Source: Isoetes taiwanensis
Lineage: Eukaryota; Streptophyta; Lycopodiopsida; Isoetales; Isoetaceae
Assembly: GCA_021234155.1 (NCBI GenBank)
Contig: JAJEKV010000002.1
Coordinates: 13,925,428-13,989,427, forward strand
DNA: 64,000 bases
Direction: 5' to 3'
The notes beneath the pieces are model-generated. The model did no database searches. It was given only the letters and a program-made list of their open reading frames with translations, and had not been told where the DNA came from. Made by a program: the position numbers and the translations under genes. Positions 38,986 to 48,799 of this stretch are shown here, piece by piece; the stretch's first letter is position 1, and the number at the start of each line of letters is the position of its first letter.

Positions 38986-41459
38986 AGTTAACTGTTGAAA
39001 CAAAAGATGGAGGCCAACAACTGCTAGTAATCGCATTGAATTGGATTTCCATCTCACAGATCTTGCTGCAGTTAGATTCAGGTCCAAAACTTCTGCTAAA
39101 TCTGTGACACTGGAGCAAAGAGCACCAAGGCTATGACAAGAATAACAAAGCTTCATCTATAGCCGTTGTTTCTGGTAACGCCCTTGTCTGCTGGATCTTA
39201 CCTTGTCCATACCCTTGCCCCCAGAAAAATAATTAGAAAAGCGGATCAGATACTCGCATGGTACTCACATAGATCATGGCAGGGCACTTTATTGCACAGC
39301 CACAGATCCCCGTTGAAGAAGGAGGTCGTGGGAGTGGAGAAGCTTGGGCTTGTGCAGAAACACAAAAGAGGCGGCGCCGCCCAAGAACGTCAGCAGAACA
39401 TCAACAGAGCTTTTCGCCCTTTAAAATTTTGCTGAATAAGGGCGAAATTTGAAGGTGTTCAAAATTTCATCTCTTGCTACATGGGTTCGTGGCTATCTTT
39501 TGCTCCCACCTAGTAGATATTAATGAACATAATATACATTACAATTAATTTGCTTCAGGAATTCTACAAAGATGTAAGATGTTCTTGTAAACGATTAAAG
39601 TCCGGAGGTGCTTTGAAGATATGTGCAAATAGAATAACATTCTCCATGAGGGCAATAGAGTCACGTTATCAATTTTATAAGTTAAGGGCATTTTGGTAAT
39701 TACATAAACTCATAAGGGCATTTCGGTAGTTTTCCAAAAAAATTATGGTATCACCCTCGGCATTTGCTTGAAGTCCAGGGCCCCTTGAATTATTAAATTA
39801 CACATAACCAGTAGACATTATTGTCCGAGTCATTAAATTCTTGTGATGCATTTCTTTCCGTTGAAAACTTCTAGGGCCACAATAAGGTATGTAAGGCATC
39901 CCCAGCACAAACTACAAGGACCGGCCCAGAGCATGGCATGATATGGACTCTGAGCGACATCAGAGTAGTTACCTCCATTCATAGCCATGTGTGCAGCATG
40001 TTGTGGAACTGAAGTTTCAATTGGTTGACGATTCAGGTAAGACAACGGCATTGGTATCTTGTTGGGGTTTGATTCTCCAAGCTCTATTCTGTTTGATCTT
40101 TGGAAGCGTGGTCTATATCAGGCAGGAAACATTGACTTGTACGAGCACCATTGGCTTTTCTTCTTTTAATGCCTCCTTAGAAATCGAATCAAAATGAGGC
40201 TATTTGACCCATCAAAATTCGAGGAGCACCCAAAACAATATCTCCATAATGTACTAGACATGACAATACAACAACGTTATTTTAATCAGAAGGAAGCCCA
40301 TGGGTGGGTGTAAAGTGCATATGCGAAACGCTCTAATTTAAAAGCAGCTCATACATGCAAGAACCATAACTAACATCCAAGCCACAAATGCAATTTTGCA
40401 AGAAACAATTGGTTTTGGAAATTTACAATTCTATAAGCTGGATAATACATGCACCAGACGTTCATAAGTGCATTTCTTATGTAGAATACCTAGTATTCGT
40501 AAGCTCCAAAAAAAAGATGAATACAACTCAAATACATGGCTCAGTTATATGCAAGCAATTTCTCTGCAATAAAAGACCAGCTGGAAAATTGCTTGGTCTC
40601 AAAGCACCATCTGCATCTCTGTCTCTATTTTCTGCCTTTCTTTTGTACACCTTTGGTTGTTGTGGTTGATATACAGTTGTAGGTAGCAAATAGAGGTTGT
40701 TGAAGTTCAAGGACAAACCGTTTTCAAGGATATAGTACATTATAAATCAGGTATAATAAATGTTCACCGCCATCAAACGTGACCCAATGTTGGAAGCTGG
40801 AAAATGCAACAGACAATAACTATGTACAAGGTGCAAAGCAAACACCATGCATGACCGCCACTTTCCAAACAGATTCCACATCTTACTTGCTACAAATATT
40901 CATCTCTTCTTCTTACACCTTTCGGTTCAGCATTACCTGAAGAATCAAACGTTGAACAATTTAGTTGACGCACTCTTACCCTCTTGTTAAAAGCAGAGGG
41001 ATTGACACACATGCAGTTTCAGTGGCAACTACTTTGAATGATGCAAGCATGCATTTGTCTACCTTTTCTGCTAAGGCATTTGGCATGTATGTGGATTAGT
41101 AAGCAAAGTGGTCGAGCATGGTCTCATGCCCCCAAAAATATATATGTTTGAAAAATTGGAGAGCATAATACAATGCATGCATCTACCATGCTCCACAATT
41201 ACCTGGTGTCCCCTAGTTGGTCACTAACGCAACTCTAAGCCCACAATTGAAAAATGCCGTTGATGTTCTTTGAATTCAGGTTAATGAGATTTCCATCTCC
41301 AACATCTGCATCTTTAGTTCGGCATGCCCAAAACTACATCTAACTAAGGATAGGCAAAGAGGTTACAGAGTCCTTCAACCGTATGAACATGGCTACCTGC
41401 TACATTTTGACCTGAAATGCTGCCGCTCTACTTCTGCTTAAATCTAAGACTGCAGATAG

Positions 41460-41914
41460 TATACTGTAATAAATATAATTTTATCTGGCACCACGCCTTC
41501 CTGTTGCATTTGTCTGTAAAGCAAAATGGCCTCTTTGCCACATCAACGTTGTGCATATGCCATTATCATAACGTTCCAAGAAACTACATTTCTCTCAGAC
41601 ACTTTCTCAAACACACATATGGCATCTTCCATACTACCACATTTCCCATACATTGTGACAAGATGGTTAGCCAGAAATGTATCATTGCCAAGGGAATTGA
41701 CAAGCATATCTGCATGGATGATTCTTCCTTTCCATAATGGCTCTGCATGTCCGTGTTCTCGTAGAAGGCTGGCAAGGCGCAGAGAAAGATTCTTCATAGA
41801 AAGGGCCTGACCCATCTCCAAATTCTGGGCAATTGCCTTGCAGCAGCAGCTATGTGCCGAGCCAGAAACATACGAGACAATGTTGTTTCTGCTTCCACTT
41901 TCTAAAGTTGACAT
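41460..41914 (-). pseudogene. PPR protein N-terminal fragment, broken by a stop
   Basis: The minus strand reads LWKGRIIHADMLVNSLGNDT, FLANHLVTMYGKCGSMEDAI and CVFEKVSERNVVSWNVMIMA, which are PLS-class pentatricopeptide repeats. A TGA at 41543-41545 interrupts a frame that then continues as CGKEAILLYRQMQQEGVVPD and KIIFITV, the expected next repeat. Upstream reading is MSTLESGSRNNIVSYVSGSA and may include the real start. The gene body between here and 38549 is not recognisable, so it is a pseudogene or captured fragment. Confidence 0.75.
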
Positions 41915-42913
41915 ATCATATCATTTGCTAGCTTTTGCATTTCCTGAATCACCCAATTTTCTAGTATCCAAGGAAGATAGCTCAGCAGCATATGCTTCAT
42001 CAATTTGCCAGCTCCAAACATATTGTTATGTCAATGCAGAGTATCCATTCCTTTACCAACAGGCACAGATCACCACTATTGTTGTAAAGAACATAATCAT
42101 GATATGTTGGGCAAACTGCAGTTGAACATTTGTCATTTTTTGTCCAAATCAGACCTGAACAATATCTGAGGCCATGTCATGGAAGTTCAGTGCATGAGCA
42201 ACACTGCCAGGCATGCCAGAAGAGCCACCAATATTAGCTTCTGCATACTTTTTATATGGGAATGCATATATAGACCAATTGCTGCAAGGAACATTTCAAA
42301 GCATCGGAGAAAATCTTGGATATCCCCTGGGGCTTTTAAAATGCCCATTTTTGCAGCCAATCAGACAAAGACTATCTGTAAGAATAAGCACAATTCATTA
42401 CTTCAAGAAAATGCCTAAAAGAGGAAATGTAGCAGAAGAATACCTGCAGTTAAGGTGATCATGAAGCTTTGTTGATCCTTCATGCTGGTAGCTGAAATCT
42501 GGAGCATCTGAGTACCTATGATTGAAAAGTTTATGAATAAGCAAGCAGATTTATTCACGAACTGTCTCCACAAAATTTGTTCTCAACCGTCTCCACAAAA
42601 TCTGTTCTCGGCAGCTGCCAGTTTATTTGGCACATTCCTACAGACACAGATCCGAGCAGATTTATCATTCATATATGCATTAGATTCGGCAAAAATCGGG
42701 AATCTACAGAGATCCAGGCCTAGACCACATTTGTATGTGTTTGATCCTAAAGTTGCCGCAGATCCCCATAGAAAAGCCCTAACTCGTGCAGGTGACCGAG
42801 AGTTTACAGTGAATAACAGGTTTGGAGCAGTCACCAGCATATCCTAGGTATATTCCAGCATACACTTAGGATATGCCAAAAACCCACTTAAACAAGGGTT
42901 TGCCCCCCTAGGG

Positions 42914-43227
42914 GCAACCCAAAAATCCAGATGGCTTGCATGCAAATTGGCATGTAATGTAGCATGATGCCATGCTGGCAAATTGGCATGTAATGTAGCA
43001 TGATGGCATGCAGATTATAGGCTAGGCTTTTGGATAAACATGCAAACAAGGTTTTCCTTTGGGAAGATAAATGACACTCTAAGACTAAAGTCAAATGACT
43101 TTTTGACCATAGTAGGATGTCCCATCTATGATTAGCTCAGTCATTGTATGGAATGATAAGGCTACTGAGGGATTGACTGATGTAGCTAGAACTGCTAGTA
43201 GGGTTGTTGCCTGAACTAGTTGTCTCA
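42914..43227. repeat. 3.43-kb tandem unit, copy C (displaced 3' part)
   Basis: Resumes copy C after the 7-kb insert, matching 27266-27567 of copy A from AAAAATCCAGATGG to CTGAACTAGTTGTCTC. It then breaks off at 43227 before AACCACAAAT and a T-run, so the last ~400 bp of the unit are missing. Confidence 0.95.
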
Positions 43228-43540
43228 ACCACAAATTTTTTTTTTTTGGTGCGTTTTTGAAAATAGTCAAAGGGTTTTCATTGTTTACAAACGCCGAAAA
43301 ATTTTCAAATGGAATAATGGAAAAAGTTGTTTTAAATTGCGTCTGCCGAAAATTTTTTTTCCGGCCGGCGAGGTTTAAATACGTTAAATACCTATTTTAT
43401 TAAAAAATAATTATTTTTTTTTTATTTATCGTCGACATTTGAATTTTTGTAACGTCTGGAACCTATCCTAGATGCTATGTAATAGCATGCTTCTAAATTA
43501 AATCTCTTAAAATTCATATTGCAGATGTGCATATAAACAG

Positions 43541-44330
43541 GTGAATGGAGGCAATGAGGGGCAGCTGGGAACGCAGGTAGAGCTGCGGGCCCCGGGCCAA
43601 CGCGGGGTTGATGTGCTCCTTGTAATGGGCCATTTTGACCTGCTCTCTAGAGCGCCGGGATCCCAGAGCTTGCCAAGGAAGCAAGCATCCAGGTACTCCC
43701 GCAGGTTGTCACGATCGGCCTCTGTGTCCACCTGCACGCATCTGTGCTCCTGCACGTTCTATCTGGCGAACCACTGATCTCTCTTACCCCTTCAACGGGC
43801 CACGAGCGGCTGCGGGCCCATTGCCCTGGCAGAAGCCCAGTGCGGGAGCCGAGTATCACCCATATTAACCACTTTTACGAAAATAGGCGATGTGTCTATC
43901 AAGGGTTGCCCGTGGCGGCAAGAATCCGATTTCTGGCGGCCGAATCGATGGGGGACTGAAGGTTTCACCCCAAGTGCTTTCGTGCCAAAAATGCATTACG
44001 CACGCTCCCAAGTCATTCCAGTGTCGCCAAAGAGGCGACCGGCCCCCAAACCTCGACCCACTTACGGAAGAAACGTTCTCGACCGGCCCCAAAACAGATG
44101 TGACTGATGGCCCCAATCATAGAGCTCTGCCTGGTGACTGTTGTTCTGCATGGCATATAGCGCTTTCCAGCCGGCTGTCACCTGCAAGCGGATGGACGCC
44201 TCCCAACAGAGCGAGGAGGGGAACTCCACCCCTAGGTACTTGTAGGTGGCTGTAAGAGAAGAGTCACCACACAAATCTTGATGGATTCTAGCTATGACAC
44301 ATGCGTCCTTGCCATACAAGACCATTGCTC
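43541..44330 (-). pseudogene. LINE reverse transcriptase C-terminal fragment
   Basis: The minus strand at 44325-44062 reads ATYKYLGVEFPSSLCWEASI and RLQVTAGWKALYAMQNNSHQ, AELYDW. The KYLGVEF and AGWKALYxxQNN blocks are typical of the region after the catalytic core in one class of plant LINE ORF2 proteins. Further downstream frames (LREYLDACFLGKLWDPGALE) may be the C-terminus but have shifted frame. It is decayed and not functional. Confidence 0.65.
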
Positions 44331-44419
44331 TTGGGGACCATCAATTGTAGAGAGAAACTACACTTTCTAGAAACTTTTGTCGTATTTTTCACGTTCTGCT
44401 GCCCTTTGCAACTTAAATG

Positions 44420-44735
44420 TATAAATGTAATGCGGAAAAAAAAGGTGGGGAGAAGGAAAAGGGAAGGAAAACTTGGAAAAAAGGGCACGAGGAAAATGGG
44501 AAGAGGGAAATGGAAAAAGGGAGGGCAGAAAGGGCAACCACAAATTGGAGAAAAGGGAAGGGAAAAATAGAAAAGGAAAAATGGGAAAGCAGAAAACAGA
44601 AAAGGGAAATGGGGGAAATGGAATAATGGAAAAAGAAAAGGTAAATTGGAAAATGTAAAAAGGGAAAAGGGGCAAGGGGAATATAGAAAAAAAAAAGTAG
44701 ACAAAAGCAAAAGGAAAAGGGTATTAAGCATAAAC
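44420..44735. repeat. Purine tract (GGAAAA/GGGAAA)
   Basis: About 300 bp of the plus strand are nearly all A and G, in GGGAAA, GGAAAAGG and GAAAATGG units. Frames through it are Lys/Glu/Gly or, on the other strand, Phe/Pro/Ser low complexity. Confidence 0.95.
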
Positions 44736-45105
44736 ATAATGCACCTCTTGTCAGGAGAGCAGAGTTAGGGACCCTAGATGCCTATGTAATAGCATGCTTC
44801 TAAATTAAATCTCTTAAAATTCATATTGCAGATGTGCATATAAAAGCCTAGCTAGGGGAATGTTGACGAAAACCTTAGATTTTGGTAGCATACGCGGGAT
44901 ACATAGTAGACTAGACTTAATCATAGTTTGTTAGTTTAGTATGAGCGACATTTCGTAGGTGGATGCATCTGCCCCAGTGAAGTTAAGCCGATTAAAGTGA
45001 GAATGCACACTTACCTGTAGTCTACAGACAACTGCATTGAAACCTCATCAAACTAAGGGGAATTATGAAGTCCTCATAGACCACATCTACGAAAGGTGAT
45101 GGCTG

Positions 45106-46377
45106 TTGTTGACCAATGTAGCCTCACTACAAGCTCCCATTAGGGGTGAACGGCAAATTGACACCCAAGGTCATTGTTATGCTAGCCAATTCCATGCTTA
45201 TTGCAATAGGAGCAGGATCATAGATTGGGAAATGAAATCATCCTTATTCAACACACTAATAGTATCAATACAACTATATGGATATGAAGCATGGAGCCCA
45301 GGTTTCATAGGTCACAAATGGGAAAAGCAGGAAGGTACACTCTGCCAATGGCACTGTCAGGGGTTTTAGGTAAGAATAAATACACCGGCAACCACATTTG
45401 TATATGACGCAGGGGAATAAATGCACTAACAACCATGCTTGTATATGAAGCAGGGGAAAGACACATGGCATGGGAAAGAACAATCAGGTACCTTATAAAA
45501 GACAACGGAAACATAAATCCAGATCTGTTATCAACAATAGCAATTGCAAAATAAGCCAAGCAACATCTGTTAACAGGCCAAGATTGGTTTGACGATATAC
45601 CAAAGTGGACAAGGGAAATGGGAATAGAACTAAATCACATCCTCGGGAAAAATGTTTGAGATGCCATGTGGATTCATGCAGCAATGAGGACTTGGTTAGA
45701 CAAACACTCAGGACCCAAGATAAATTGGATTTTGGAGGTATTTCACTGAGACAGCCAAATTGGTCAGGAACTTTACCAGAAATGCACAATTGGCAAAGTA
45801 AATAGGGACGCCTTAGAGAGAGTCAGAATGGGCAGTCATGACCTAAGAATTGAACAAGACAGATGGAGAAAAAACGGCAGAGCAAATCGAATATACAAAA
45901 TCTGTTATATGGGAAAAATAGAAGTTGAAAAGCACATGTTCAGTGAATGCTTGATATATACAAACATAAGGATTAGATTACAAAAGATCGGTTGGAACCT
46001 TCCAATCCTAGTACTGATGAAAAAAACAAAATGATAGTGGATCTGGCAAAAGCCATTAAAGGAATGGCAATTAGACACCGTAGGGTGCATAAAGGTAAAG
46101 GGTCTATAACCTGACTAACAATTAATGTAAGTCAAAGGAATCAGTAATGTACAGCCTTAAAGCCGAAAATAATGATGCACTCCTGCATGGCTAAGAAGCC
46201 AACTATAAGCGGAGTGCGAGTGTACAATGACAAGCTAAGGCCGCATGATGGCTATAAGAATGTTGCATTATATGCTGGTAGCACCCTCCATTGGAGGAAG
46301 CTCGCCAATGCTATATAAGTCCATGGGCCACCAGGTCAAAGGGATATAAATGCATTCTATTCTATTCTATTCTATTT
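45106..46377 (+). mobile_element. LINE remnant, ORF2 C-terminal half with (ATTCT)n tail
   Basis: Plus-strand frames read SSLFNTLIVSIQLYGYEAWS followed by PGFIGHKW, the LFDTLV.P.LLYG.EVWG block that follows reverse transcriptase in plant LINEs. Further on come RMGSHDLRIEQDRW, RIYKICYMGKIEVEKHMFSE and CLIYTNIRIR, matching the RIGSH.L.IE.GRW...C..C....E.EKH.L..C..Y..IR end of such proteins. Several stops and frameshifts intervene. The element ends near 46355-46377 in ATTCTATTCTATTCTATTCT, a simple-repeat tail. It has the opposite orientation to the LINE fragment at 43541-44330. Confidence 0.7.
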
Positions 46378-46660
46378 AGAGAACCCATTTCTGTCGTTGA
46401 ACTCCCATGGAATCTGAGCCTAGGCAAGAGCTCCTCCATGTATGTTATGATTTATTGCAATGTGCACTATGGATGGATTTTTATTATATTAACTAAACCT
46501 TACGTTATATTTTACGGTGGATTAGTAGATCTAATGAACAATAGAAAGCCATGCATTGAAGCTTCAAAGAATTTTACAGAAATAAATCTAAGTGTGAAAT
46601 GAAATGTTGTCATGTAGAAGCTAAGCTAATATATGCAAATTATCAAAAGTATTATATACA

Positions 46661-46701
46661 AGAAACTTATCGCGGCGGCCAAGGCCGCCGCGAACGTTTC
46701 T
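46661..46701. repeat. GC-rich near-perfect foldback
   Basis: AGAAAC-TTAT-CGCGGCGGCC-AA-GGCCGCCGCG-AAC-GTTTCT: a 10-bp perfect GC stem with a 2-nt centre, flanked by a second 6-bp stem. It lies in AT-rich DNA and has a decayed relative at 16650-16692. Confidence 0.9.
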
Positions 46702-47260
46702 CTTCTCCAACTCGTCTATACATGTCAGAACATGCAGAATTTGAACCTGCATTTTGTTGCCTTGTGTCCAGTGCCCGCACGATAGAAGAATATTGATCAT
46801 AACGACTCGTTACGAAAGATGTTTTGCATTAAATCAAAAGAATCTAAGTTTCGAACATACAAAAATTGAACAGTGTTTGAGCATGGGGAATTCTAACCTC
46901 TGTAGTTGCCAATATATCTATGCAAAATGGTTATTCAAAATGCATATATGAATAAAACATGAACCCATTAACCCAATAGCTTTCCATATAGTAAGAACAA
47001 ATTTATGATATATATCATGGAGATGGTCCATCATGCAATATTGTCCAACACGATTATTTGCGCTGCTCAATGTATGATCCTTTGGAAATTAGATACCCTG
47101 CAAAGAGCATTCATGCAATACTTCTGGATTTATATTCTTCATTATTTATAAAATGTAGGATGCCAAAACGATTCAATCCTCTTATTATAAGATTGATGTA
47201 GAAGAGAACCGAAGACAAAAATAACTTAAATTCTGGAGATTTTCTATTATTGCAAGCTTT

Positions 47261-47368
47261 AAGCTGGTTAAATGAGAGATCAAGGAATTGCAGGCTCTTA
47301 ACTTCAACAATTTCAGGTGGAACAATCCATGTGCGCTTGTTGCTGGTAAGCATAAGAGATTGAAGATC
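47261..47368 (-). pseudogene. Leucine-rich-repeat fragment
   Basis: The minus strand reads DLQSLMLTSNKRTWIVPPEI followed by VEVKSLQFLDLSFNQL. This matches the plant LRR pattern LxxLxLxxNxxxGxxPxEIxxLxxLxxLDLSxNxL. Only about one and a half repeats are visible, with no kinase or NB-ARC nearby, so it is an isolated fragment. Confidence 0.5.
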
Positions 47369-47599
47369 GAATGCTACATCGAACATTTCTCTTTCTCGAC
47401 CTCTTTCTCGACCTCTTTGTGTGCGTACAAACTTAGCAACGCAACGAACATTTTCCTCTGCCGACTCACTCATTGTGCTAGAATTATGTCTCATTGCTAG
47501 AATTGTCTGACATTGTAATAGTTGTGGTTGATTTATTTTTGTGCACTATGTTTTGTGTATGTTGGTTTAAGTCAAATAGTTTAAATGTGGGAAAAATTT

Positions 47600-48780
47600 A
47601 AATGCTTTGTGTGTGCAATTGTTGGAATGGAATAAATAGTTGAAATACAATTGCAGAACTGCGGCATTTTCTGAGAGGCTTATCTCTTTTTCCTCTGGAT
47701 ACCCCAGCACAATTTAAGACATGGCCAATCCTCGAGGCTTTCCAAATAAACACATCACATAGACAATTCACAAGTATTGAAACTATGTCCTCTGCATTCT
47801 CTATATACCTCTTCATATCTTGCATATTTTTAGTAAGGATATTTTTAGTAGATCCTCTGGAATTGTGGCATTTTTTATTGCAATTCTCATAGCTTCAATC
47901 CCCCATGTTCATTCTTTATAATGTTTCCTGCTTTCAGTTTGCTTGATAGTGGAACTATTGTATTTACAAAATATGAATCAGATAATCCATCTAACCTGTT
48001 ACTGCAGCTTAAGGAAAATATCAATGGCCGTTGTCTCATTATCTTCCAACCCTCTTGCTTTGCTAATATGATGCCATATATATGTGGAAACAACCTGGAA
48101 TGTGCTCACTTTTTCTTTCAGCCCTGCTTGCATTTTCAGCTCCACAATCTGATCTGCTGAGAAACGAAAACAACATGTAGCAATTGTTACAATAAGCTTT
48201 GAATTTCTTGGCATTTTAGCCCTTTTTCTTATATCTAGACAATAAGGCTCTGAAACTTGCAGATCTTTGCTCTCTAGAAAAGAGCATAGTTTAGGGCTAT
48301 AGCTTATATCAGGAACAACACAGATCCCTTCATCTCTGGCTATGGCCGACCATGACCGAATAAACTGCCAAGTACTGGTGCCATCACAAACCTGATGACA
48401 ATATTTGAAGATATGCATAGACTGCCACAGGCAAATCTAGTTAACTACAAAATAACATCAGAAATAAATATGAGCATAAGAAAACAACGCCAAAGATTAA
48501 AGGTAGATAATGCAAAGACCTGAATAAGTGGTTGAGGCATAAGAGTCATTGAAGCAAAGGATTCTTAAGGCAAAGTGGCATGTTCCAACCTTCATTCCAT
48601 TCTTGTGAAAAAGTTAGCAACCGATTTGATAACTTGGAAATTCTTAAGCATTGGTCAACTTGATCAAATCTCACGAATTCCAACATTATATTCACATCAA
48701 AATGACAGAGGCTGCGACTTTGCCCCATCCGATAGAACCAATTACATAGCATTTTTCCTTCTCTTTGGGCCCACTTGATT
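47600..48780 (-). pseudogene. BAHD acyltransferase pseudogene
   Basis: BAHD enzymes transfer acyl groups from acyl-CoA to alcohols or amines. The minus strand shows family blocks in order: FDVNIMLEFVRFDQVDQCLR (48690), PQPLIQV (about 48545), then CHQVCDGTSTWQFIRSWSAI with the catalytic HxxxD (HQVCD, about 48390), then CFRFSADQIVELKMQA and STFQVVSTYIWHHISKARGL. After a frameshift near 48010 the text continues as NRLDGLSDSYFVNTIVPLSS, and after another as AMRIAIKNA. The final DFGWG motif is decayed (DVFIWKASRI). At least three frame changes plus stops show it is not functional. The N-terminus is missing or lies in unrecognisable DNA above 48800. Confidence 0.7.
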
Positions 48781-48799
48781 ACGAAATTTCATATGCCTT

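Larger units (their letters stand above)
35875..42913. mobile_element. 7.04-kb insert splitting unit copy C, carries gene fragments
   Basis: Unit copy A reads GTAAAAAATCCAGATGG without a break. In copy C the left half stops at 35874 and the right half restarts with AAAAATCCAGATGG at 42914, so 7.04 kb was inserted (or rearranged in). The insert contains PPR fragments, exons of at least one unidentified gene and a WWEP-motif coding fragment, nearly all on the minus strand. A minus-strand frame near 39836-40050 (SVPQHAAHMAMNGGNYSDVA) may be another captured exon. The ends carry hairpins: GGAGGGTTGCCCTCC at 35897-35911 and TTTGCCCCCCTAGGGGCAA at 42899-42917. TAAACAAGG occurs at both junctions. 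The ends match neither Helitron (TC...CTRR) nor a TIR family I know. Confidence 0.7.
43468..44846. repeat. ~74-bp direct repeats flanking a LINE fragment
   Basis: CCTAGATGCTATGTAATAGC to CAGATGTGCATATAAA occurs at 43468-43540 and at 44772-44846, with one indel and one mismatch. The enclosed 1.23 kb contains a minus-strand LINE fragment and a purine tract. The repeat is too long for a normal target-site duplication. Confidence 0.9.

Noticed and set aside
35875-42913. Helitron as the class of the 7-kb insert
   Set aside because: A hairpin lies near each end, but there is no 5' TC, no 3' CTRR and no A|T target, so the call is not supported.
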